Position numbers and translations under genes: made by a program
Notes under the pieces: model-generated
Told to the model about the DNA's origin: nothing
The model's input: only the letters and a program-made list of their open reading frames with translations
Databases searched by the model: none
Assembly: GCF_003432065.1 (NCBI RefSeq)
Contig: NZ_QWDE01000001.1
Location: 1,054,001 to 1,118,000, forward strand
Length of the DNA: 64,000 nt
From: Mucilaginibacter terrenus
GTDB lineage: Bacteria > Bacteroidota > Bacteroidia > Sphingobacteriales > Sphingobacteriaceae
Direction: 5' to 3'
Part shown: in pieces, positions 53,955-61,219 of the stretch
Numbering within the stretch: the stretch's first letter is position 1
Layout: each line of letters opens with the position of its first letter

Positions 53955-54538
53955 GATAAAGAATTTGTTGTTTATAGTAATTAATTGTGGGTTACATATT
54001 AATCATCGACAAAAACACTCAATCAACTACAATTAAATCACAAGGAGCTTAATCACCATCAACTTTTCTCACCAATTTACCCTTACACCTACTTTATCCA
54101 TCTCAAAAGCTTCTTTGAATAATAATAATCTCTATAGATTTTGTATTACTTATCAATTTTTCATGAAAATAGATATTTAACAACTAAAAACAAATTAATA
54201 TTTATAAAAAATAGCAAAAAATATAATTATTGCTGTTTGAAATGTTTGTAACAGCAACAAATAACACAACATATAACTATATACTCGAATTAAATTTATA
54301 AAAAACCTAATTATATTAGTTTTAAGCGAAAAAAACCCGGTAAAAATGAGATAAATACAAAATAAAACACTAGTTATATAGAAATATTGATAAAAAATTA
54401 GGGTAAAGATGATTATAACCGTAAATTTTATAAGAATTTAGAAATGATTTTAGCGGGTATCGCAATGGCTAGACTAACAATACTTAGTAGTATTATTTTA
54501 GGAGAATTTCTACTTTTGGCGTAACCAATTCATATACC
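53955..54538. other. AT-rich intergenic region between the porin-like gene and glnN
   Basis: A 584-base strongly AT-rich gap. No gene supported: a 26-codon hydrophobic frame at 54444-54524 is most likely chance. Its right end holds the predicted glnN promoter and a palindrome. Divergent promoters for porin and glnN are expected here. Confidence 0.7.
54479..54518 (+). promoter_or_regulatory. Predicted glnN promoter with overlapping palindrome
   Basis: TACTTTTG (54511-54518) matches TAnnTTTG. The inverted repeat AATACT-TAGT-AGTATT (54479-54494) covers the expected -33 position, so a bound protein would block or contact RNA polymerase. Candidate nitrogen-regulated operator; regulator unknown. 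Confidence 0.5.
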
Positions 54539-56713
54539 ATGCCCAACATTCGCTTCCAGGCACTGCGAGACGCAAGCAATCGCGAGATACCAGAACTAAA
54601 AACACCATCAAGCAAAATTTCAGACTACTTTGGCGCTAATGTATTTGATAAGCACAAGATGAAAGAGTATCTATCATCTGAAGCTTTCGCCGGAATTGTT
54701 AACTCTATTGATAACGGAGAAACAATCCCTCGTGAGCTTGCAGAGCAGGTAGCCTCCAGCATGCGCTCCTGGGCGATGAGCAAAGGCGCTACCCACTACA
54801 CACACTGGTTTCAGCCGCTTACCGGCAGTACTGCCGAGAAACACGACGCCTTTTTTGAACCTACCGCAGATGGCGGCGCTATAGAACGCTTTAGCGGCGA
54901 CGCTTTGGCACAGCAAGAACCGGATGCATCCAGTTTCCCCAGCGGCGGTATACGTAACACTTTTGAGGCACGTGGCTACACCGCGTGGGACCCGTCGTCG
55001 CCTGCCTTTATCATAGGCCGCACACTTTGTATACCAACCGTATTTGTATCCTACACCGGCGAGGCATTGGATTACAAGGTTCCGTTACTTAAAGCGCTTA
55101 GTGCTTTGGACAAAGCTGCCGTGGATGTTTGCCACTACTTTGATAAGAGCATTGAAAAAGTTAATGCATCATTGGGCATTGAGCAGGAGTATTTCCTGGT
55201 AGATACTGCGTTGTTTAACGCCCGACCTGACCTTTACCTTACCGGCCGCACTTTGTTCGGGCACATGTCTGCAAAAAACCAGCAACTGGAAGATCATTAC
55301 TTTGGGTCTATTCCCAGCCGTGTGTATGCCTTTATGCAAGACATGGAGACAGAGGCATTGCAACTGGGGATACCGTTAAAAACGCGTCATAACGAAGTTG
55401 CACCGTCACAATTTGAATGCGCACCTATATATGAAGAAATAAACCTTGCTATAGATCATAACCAGCTATTAATGGATATTATGGACCGTGTTGCAGCGCG
55501 CCATAACTTTAAGGTGTTGCTTCACGAAAAGCCATATGCGGGAATAAACGGCTCCGGTAAACACAACAACTGGAGTATGATTACCAACACGGGTAAAAAC
55601 CTGCTGTCGCCAGGGAAAACGCCAAAAAACAACCTCCAGTTCCTCACGTTTTTTGTAAACACTATAAAGGCAGTACATGAGAATGCCGATTTGCTTCGTG
55701 CATCTATTGCTTCGGTTAACAACGATCATCGTTTGGGTGCTAACGAAGCACCGCCGGCGATTATATCCATATTCCTGGGTAGTCAGCTTAATGATGTATT
55801 AGATGAGATAGATACCTCTCGCCTAAGCAAAAAGATCAAGGAGGAAAATTCACTTTGGCAGGGTATTCCTAAAATACCACAGATATTAAAGGACAATACC
55901 GACCGTAACCGTACGTCGCCATTCGCATTCACCGGCAATAAGTTTGAACTGCGTGCAGTAGGCTCATCAGCCAACTCTGCCAGCCCTATGACCATATTGA
56001 ACCTGATAGTGGCAGATCAGCTTAAAAAATTCAAGTTTGATGTAGATAAACTGATTAAAAAAGGCGAGAAAAAAGATGTAGCGTTAATGACCATCATCAA
56101 ACGGTACATTAAAGAATCACGCGCTATCCGCTTTGAAGGCAATGGCTACAGCGAAGATTGGGAGCGCGAAGCTGAAAAACGCGGGTTAGCAAACATTAAA
56201 ACAACTCCTAAAGCACTTGACGCGCTAATATCCCCTAAAGCGGAAGAGCTATTTGAAGAAACAGGCGTGTTTAGCAAACGCGAGGCACATGCACGTCATG
56301 AAATACTGCTGGACAGCTTTTACAAAAAGCTGCAGATAGAAGCCCGGGTTATTGGCGAGCTAACGCTCAATATCATCATACCAGCGGCTTTGGAGTACCA
56401 AACTAAGCTTATTACAAACGTAAAGGGGTTAAAAGAAATTGGCTTAGATGAAAGCGCTTACGCAGCTCAGTTAGATATTATCAGCCGTATCGCGGGTCAC
56501 ATCAACACAATAAAGAATGATGTGGAAAAGATGATAAGCGAACGTAAGAAGGCAAATGCTATTGAAGACATTCGCGAGCGCGCTATCAGCTATGATGAGA
56601 ATGTAAAAAGCTACTTCCAGCCTATTCGTTATAACGTGGACAAACTAGAGCAACTGGTAGATGATGCCATGTGGCCGCTGCCTAAATTCAGGGAGCTGCT
56701 GTTTATTAAATAA
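54539..56713 (+). CDS. glnN: Type III glutamine synthetase
   Basis: A 724-residue GSIII enzyme: ATP-dependent amidation of glutamate to glutamine, the main ammonia assimilation route. Signatures: GATHYTHWFQPLTGSTAEKHD, FPSGGIRNTFEARGYTAWDPSSPAFI, GIEQEYFLVD, KTRHNEVAPSQFECAPIYEE, HEKPYAGINGSGKHNNWS, and the C-terminal GSIII-specific helical domain. Length is typical of GSIII and much longer than GSI. Monocistronic, with a long AT-rich upstream region. Confidence 0.97.
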   Translation: MPNIRFQALRDASNREIPELKTPSSKISDYFGANVFDKHKMKEYLSSEAFAGIVNSIDNGETIPRELAEQVASSMRSWAMSKGATHYTHWFQPLTGSTAEKHDAFFEPTADGGAIERFSGDALAQQEPDASSFPSGGIRNTFEARGYTAWDPSSPAFIIGRTLCIPTVFVSYTGEALDYKVPLLKALSALDKAAVDVCHYFDKSIEKVNASLGIEQEYFLVDTALFNARPDLYLTGRTLFGHMSAKNQQLEDHYFGSIPSRVYAFMQDMETEALQLGIPLKTRHNEVAPSQFECAPIYEEINLAIDHNQLLMDIMDRVAARHNFKVLLHEKPYAGINGSGKHNNWSMITNTGKNLLSPGKTPKNNLQFLTFFVNTIKAVHENADLLRASIASVNNDHRLGANEAPPAIISIFLGSQLNDVLDEIDTSRLSKKIKEENSLWQGIPKIPQILKDNTDRNRTSPFAFTGNKFELRAVGSSANSASPMTILNLIVADQLKKFKFDVDKLIKKGEKKDVALMTIIKRYIKESRAIRFEGNGYSEDWEREAEKRGLANIKTTPKALDALISPKAEELFEETGVFSKREAHARHEILLDSFYKKLQIEARVIGELTLNIIIPAALEYQTKLITNVKGLKEIGLDESAYAAQLDIISRIAGHINTIKNDVEKMISERKKANAIEDIRERAISYDENVKSYFQPIRYNVDKLEQLVDDAMWPLPKFRELLFIK

Positions 56714-56951
56714 GGGTGGTAATGTTCAAAAGTGTTCAGTTTTTTTAGCGCCTAATTGAAATGAACACTTGTTTAAACGCTTACACAATGGGTGTAATAA
56801 CCTGTATAAACCGCAGAATTATAGCGTTTTAAATACTTATTTTTCTTCAGCAACCTTTAAAAACCGCAGTGAAAAAACAAGTAAAAACAAAGTAATTTTG
56901 GAAGTGATTGTTTTATTACAGGTAAAAACAGGCTTAATGATCTGTTAATTA

Positions 56952-56984
56952 AAAGAGCGGCTGTCTGGTAGAAAGCCGCTCTTT
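56952..56984. terminator. Bidirectional terminator between glnN and the ClC channel gene
   Basis: AAAGAGCGGCT (56952-56962) and AGCCGCTCTTT (56974-56984), a perfect 11-bp stem. The rest of the gap 56714-56951 shows no gene. Confidence 0.9.
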
Positions 56985-57003
56985 CTTGTTAATGCCTTTA
57001 GAG

Positions 57004-58785
57004 TTAATTGTTCGCGAACAAATCTGTCTGGTGTTGCTGACTTACGATGATGTCCCGGTATTTTGCCAGCAGGGCAGATTTGGAGACAAACCCGATCAAT
57101 CTATTTTCTTCAACTACCGGCAATTGCCATACATCAAATTTGTCAAAAAGCTCCATTACCGTACTTATATTATCGGTAACCAGTATAGTGGCAGGGGGCG
57201 ACACCATTATATCGGCCACAGTTTCGTCTTCGAGGTTAGGAGAGAAAATGTGCTTACGTATTTCGTCCATCCATATAACACCTTCCAAAGCTCCTGAACC
57301 ATCCAAAATAGGAAAGATGTTTGCGTTTGTATTGGCCAGTAATTGATGAAGTTCAGATATAGGTGTATATCGTGTAACGGCTGTAAAACTCCGGTTGATA
57401 ATATTCTCGAGGCTTATTGCATTAAGCATACTGTAGTCCTGCCCCGGGTGTATATTATTCTCATGTACCAGGTGGTGCCAGTACATATTATGCGGATTAG
57501 TAAGCCGCGATATGATGTATGACATAGCCGAAACAATCATCAGCGGGATAAACAACACATATCCGCCCGTTATCTCTGCTATCAGGAATATAGCCGTTAA
57601 TGGTGCGTGCAGTACTCCGCTGAGTGCGCCCGCCATACCCACAGCTATAAAGTTACTTGCGCTCAGATGAATTAACCCTGTTTGGTTAACACCAAAAGCC
57701 ACAAACAGCCCAAGGAAAGCACCTGTAAACATGGTGGGGGCAAAAGTACCACCATTGCCGCCCGAGCCGATGGTAATACCTGCCGCTACAATTTTCATAA
57801 GCACCAAAGCAGCAATAAAAAGCAGCATCAGCAAAGGCTCAGAAAGCCATTCGCCAAAAAAGGTTTCTTCTTTCAGGGCTTCCAGGTTCCCGTTGAGTAT
57901 TGCCTGCAGGTAGTGGTACCCTTCGCCAAAAAGTGTGGGAAATACAATGAGGATAAGACCAAGTATTAACCCACCGGATATTGCCCGTATATAACGGTTT
58001 TGTTTTAAAAAGATGCCATTCTCTAGTTTTCCGGCAATGTTGGCAATATAAACAGATACCCAGCCGCTTAAAAGGCCAAGTACAACATAAAAGGGCAGTG
58101 CACTTATTACCCAACCCTCAGTTACCAGGTGAAATAGTTGCCCTGAATACAGCACTTTGGAAACCACCACTCCTGTGGCAGAAGCGATAAGCAAAGGGAT
58201 AAATGTTGGTATGGTTATCTCCCCTATCAGTATCTCTAATGAGAAAAGCACACCGGCTATAGGGCTGTTAAATACTGCCGCTATACCTGCCGAGGCACCT
58301 GAGGCAATCAGCACCGTCTTCTCGTAGGGTGTTAGTTTAAAAAGCTGGCCCAGCCTTGATCCTATTGCCGCACCTGTGCAAACGATAGGGGCCTCTAGTC
58401 CTGACGATCCGCCAAAGCCCACCGTTAACGAACTGGTAACCAAATGTGAGTATATATTGTTGAACCTGATGTTACTTCGGTTTTTCTTGATATTGATAAG
58501 AATATTACCAATCCCCTTTTGCATTTTGTCGCGGTTAACAATGTGCTGCCACGATACTGTAAGCAGTATACCGAACGCTGGTAAAAAAACGTATATAATA
58601 TGGTAAGGCAGATGCGACGAGATGCTGCGGCTCAGATCTTCCATAAAACGTACTAAAAACTTTAAAGTCACAGCCGCAAGACCACCAAGCAGGCCGGCGA
58701 CGACACTACAATACATTAAAAAGTTGCGCTGAGCTGTGCGGTTTAACCGCCATCGTTTGAGTTTGAAAACTAAAGATCGTAACAT
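57004..58785 (-). CDS. ClC-type chloride channel/transporter with CBS domains
   Basis: A 593-residue ClC protein with about ten membrane helices followed by two cytosolic CBS domains (about 455-580: MLNAISLENIINRSFTAVTRYTPISELHQLL and VADIMVSPPATILVTDNISTVMELFDKF). Anion-pathway motifs: GGSSGLEAPIVCTGAAIG (gating-type Glu in GLEAP) and GNGGTFAPTMFTGAFLG. The gating Glu suggests H+/Cl- exchange rather than an open channel, though this is not proof. The ATG at 58785 is preferred over a TTG at 58812. Confidence 0.92.
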   Translation of the reverse strand: MLRSLVFKLKRWRLNRTAQRNFLMYCSVVAGLLGGLAAVTLKFLVRFMEDLSRSISSHLPYHIIYVFLPAFGILLTVSWQHIVNRDKMQKGIGNILINIKKNRSNIRFNNIYSHLVTSSLTVGFGGSSGLEAPIVCTGAAIGSRLGQLFKLTPYEKTVLIASGASAGIAAVFNSPIAGVLFSLEILIGEITIPTFIPLLIASATGVVVSKVLYSGQLFHLVTEGWVISALPFYVVLGLLSGWVSVYIANIAGKLENGIFLKQNRYIRAISGGLILGLILIVFPTLFGEGYHYLQAILNGNLEALKEETFFGEWLSEPLLMLLFIAALVLMKIVAAGITIGSGGNGGTFAPTMFTGAFLGLFVAFGVNQTGLIHLSASNFIAVGMAGALSGVLHAPLTAIFLIAEITGGYVLFIPLMIVSAMSYIISRLTNPHNMYWHHLVHENNIHPGQDYSMLNAISLENIINRSFTAVTRYTPISELHQLLANTNANIFPILDGSGALEGVIWMDEIRKHIFSPNLEDETVADIMVSPPATILVTDNISTVMELFDKFDVWQLPVVEENRLIGFVSKSALLAKYRDIIVSQQHQTDLFANN

Positions 58786-58840
58786 AGTTGGATGAGTGCG
58801 GCAAATTAACAAAATTACCGCCTAAAAAGGTATTTAGCAG

Positions 58841-58848
58841 TATATTTG
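58841..58848 (+). promoter_or_regulatory. Predicted purM promoter -7 box (near-leaderless)
   Basis: TATATTTG matches TAnnTTTG, only 3 bases before the purM ATG at 58852. Transcription would start at or very near the start codon. Confidence 0.55.
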
Positions 58849-58851
58849 CCC

Positions 58852-60033
58852 ATGACTTCTCCGCAAAGATATGATCAACGGGGTGTATCTGCATCAAAAG
58901 ATGATGTACACAACGCCATTAAAAATATCGACAAGGGAATATTCCCTAAGGCTTTCTGCAAAATTGTACCCGATATATTAACTAACGACCCGGAATACTG
59001 CAATATTATGCATGCCGATGGTGCGGGTACAAAATCATCACTTGCATATACCTACTGGAAAGAAACCGGAGACATATCAGTTTGGCGTGGGATTGCGCAG
59101 GACGCTATTATCATGAACCTGGACGACCTGCTTTGCGTAGGCGCTATCGACAATATCCTGGTATCATCAACCATAGGTCGTAACAAGAACCTTATACCGG
59201 GTGAGGTAATAGCCGCTATAATTAACGGTACCGAAGAGATACTTGCTGAACTGCGTGATGCAGGAATAGGCATCTATTCCACCGGCGGTGAAACTGCCGA
59301 CGTGGGCGACCTAGTGCGAACCATTATCGTCGACTCTACCGTAACTTGCCGTATGAAGCGTGAGGACGTAATATCTAATCACAACATTCAACCCGGCGAC
59401 GTGATAGTAGGGTTGGCTTCTTACGGGCAAGCTATTTACGAAACGGAATATAATGGCGGTATGGGTTCTAACGGCCTTACTTCTGCCCGTCATGATGTTT
59501 TTAATAAATCTATTGCCGACAAATTCCCGGAAAGCTTTGATCCGGCGGTGCCTTACGATCTTGTTTTTTCCGGAAGTAAAAAACTTACTGACCAAATAGA
59601 AATTGGCGGTGGCAAAACCATCACGGCGGGCAAACTTGTACTGTCGCCTACCCGCACTTACGCGCCTGTGATAAAACAAATTCTGGATGATTACCGTAGC
59701 CAGATACATGGAATGGTACATTGCAGCGGCGGCGCGCAGACCAAGGTGCTGCACTTTATTGATAACCTCCACGTAGTAAAAGATAACCTCTTCCCTATCC
59801 CACCATTGTTTAAGTTGATACAGGAAGAATCGGGCACTTCATGGCAGGAGATGTATAAGGTGTTTAATATGGGCCACCGTATGGAATTATACGTTCCAGA
59901 AGCAATAGCTGCAAACCTTATCAGCATCAGCGAGAGCTTCGGCATACCCGCACAAATAGTTGGCCGTGTTGAAGCCGCTGACAACAAAAAGGTAACGGTA
60001 ACATCTGAGTTTGGCGTTTTTGAGTACGAGTAA
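58852..60033 (+). CDS. purM: Phosphoribosylformylglycinamidine cyclo-ligase (AIR synthase)
   Basis: A 393-residue enzyme of purine synthesis making AIR from FGAM. Features: YDQRGVSASKDDVHNAI, HADGAGTKSSLAYTYWKETGD, GTEEILAELRDAGIGIYSTGGETADVGD, VGLASYGQA and HCSGGAQTKVLHFIDNLHVVKDNLFPIPPLFKLI. The bacterial group to which it belongs has about 390 residues, longer than E. coli PurM (345). The ATG at 58852 is used, not a TTG six bases before. Confidence 0.93.
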   Translation: MTSPQRYDQRGVSASKDDVHNAIKNIDKGIFPKAFCKIVPDILTNDPEYCNIMHADGAGTKSSLAYTYWKETGDISVWRGIAQDAIIMNLDDLLCVGAIDNILVSSTIGRNKNLIPGEVIAAIINGTEEILAELRDAGIGIYSTGGETADVGDLVRTIIVDSTVTCRMKREDVISNHNIQPGDVIVGLASYGQAIYETEYNGGMGSNGLTSARHDVFNKSIADKFPESFDPAVPYDLVFSGSKKLTDQIEIGGGKTITAGKLVLSPTRTYAPVIKQILDDYRSQIHGMVHCSGGAQTKVLHFIDNLHVVKDNLFPIPPLFKLIQEESGTSWQEMYKVFNMGHRMELYVPEAIAANLISISESFGIPAQIVGRVEAADNKKVTVTSEFGVFEYE

Positions 60034-60056
60034 TCATTAGCCAAAAAGATAGTGTT

Positions 60057-60755
60057 ATGCACCACATGCTGGAATTTCTAGCTACACTATCTGAAACCCG
60101 ATTGTGGCTGATATTTCTTGCAGAAAACCTTACGGTAACAGCTATAGCGCTTTTTGCCGGTTGGCTTACGCTTAAGCTTTGCATAAAGTCCGCCGCCTGG
60201 CCAAGCCGGGCAGAGTTTGGCATTTGTATAATAACTAACCTGGTTAATACTATAATTACGTACCTGGGCTTCCGCCTGTGGGACTACGGTTTTATTATTT
60301 TTAGGTTTGACTTCTCATGGACGATCCTGCCACACTTTCTGCTGCTATTTATAGGTATGGATTTCCTGATGTATGTTTTCCATTACTTCATCCATCACTC
60401 GGTGTTCTATAAACCAATCCACAGGTTTCATCATCAATACGAGCATCCCACACCTATAGACCTGTTTGTGCTGCACCCGCTGGAGACGGTTAGTTTTGGT
60501 GCGCTTTGGCTTATCCTGCTTATTGTTTATTCCTTTAACATTTACGCGGTAGCCGTTTATCTCACCGTAAACGTAGCCTTTGGCATCGCCGGACATTTGG
60601 GAACAGAGCCGCTGCCGGCTAAGTACAGAAGCAATGCGCTGTTAAAATTCATTGGCACTTCGTCGTTCCATCACGATCATCATGCCGACATAAATTACAA
60701 CTTCGGCTTTTATACTTCTATTTGGGATAGGCTGTTCGGCACTTTTAAACCTTAA
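60057..60755 (+). CDS. Fatty acid hydroxylase/sterol desaturase family protein
   Basis: A 232-residue integral membrane di-iron enzyme. The three histidine clusters are in place: HYFIHHSVFYKPIHRFHHQYEHP (HxxxH and HxxHH) and FHHDHHADINYNFGFYTSIWDRLFGT at the C-terminus. About four hydrophobic segments. These enzymes hydroxylate or desaturate lipid chains; the lipid substrate is unknown. It lies 23 bases after purM and overlaps the convergent membrane protein gene by four bases. Confidence 0.92.
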   Translation: MHHMLEFLATLSETRLWLIFLAENLTVTAIALFAGWLTLKLCIKSAAWPSRAEFGICIITNLVNTIITYLGFRLWDYGFIIFRFDFSWTILPHFLLLFIGMDFLMYVFHYFIHHSVFYKPIHRFHHQYEHPTPIDLFVLHPLETVSFGALWLILLIVYSFNIYAVAVYLTVNVAFGIAGHLGTEPLPAKYRSNALLKFIGTSSFHHDHHADINYNFGFYTSIWDRLFGTFKP

Positions 60756-61141
60756 TCATTATCAGCTGAAGTATTCGCCAGCCTTAAGTAAGTACTTACC
60801 GCCAGAAAGTAAGCTACCCCATAAGGCAGCAGCCATGAATATAGCCTGGGTTCAACTGAATAAATCACATAGGCATTCCAAAAGTAAACCGGCAAGAATA
60901 CCAGCGGGAAAATGATAAGGTAGTATTTATACTTGCCTGAGTCTTTTATGAACAACAGGGAGATGAGGAGCAAATGTGCTAAAACCAGCAATACTATTTT
61001 TATAATGTCTGTTGTAGCCCTCCCGGGTGTGCCAATAAAAGAAATTGAGGTTACCTCAAGCGCAAGCGTGTGGTAAGGCATACCCAGCAAAAAACTAAAT
61101 GCGATAATCAGGAACAGGTAAATACGAAACCGCTTTCTCAT
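60752..61141 (-). CDS. Small hydrophobic membrane protein
   Basis: A 129-residue protein with about four membrane segments (7-25, 46-65, 71-90, 97-115). No family recognised and no motifs seen. The N-terminus begins MRKRFRIYLFLIIAFSFLLG. It is on the same strand as the downstream-truncated TonB receptor, which ends 78 bases upstream. Confidence 0.72.
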   Translation of the reverse strand: MRKRFRIYLFLIIAFSFLLGMPYHTLALEVTSISFIGTPGRATTDIIKIVLLVLAHLLLISLLFIKDSGKYKYYLIIFPLVFLPVYFWNAYVIYSVEPRLYSWLLPYGVAYFLAVSTYLRLANTSADND

Positions 61142-61172
61142 ACCGCAAAGCTATTAAACTATCTAAAACAAA

Positions 61173-61198
61173 AAACCCGGACATTGCTGTCCGGGTTT
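61173..61198 (-). terminator. Strong terminator after the TonB-dependent receptor gene
   Basis: AAACCCGGACA (61173-61183), loop TTGC, TGTCCGGGTTT (61188-61198): perfect 11-bp stem, with a T-run on the minus strand. Confidence 0.92.
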
Positions 61199-61219
61199 CG
61201 CTTTTGTATAAAGTTCGGT

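Noticed and set aside
54444..54524. 26-codon hydrophobic ORF upstream of glnN
   Set aside because: It overlaps the predicted promoter, so would not be transcribed from it, shows no amino acid bias related to glutamine, and lies in AT-rich DNA where chance ORFs are common.
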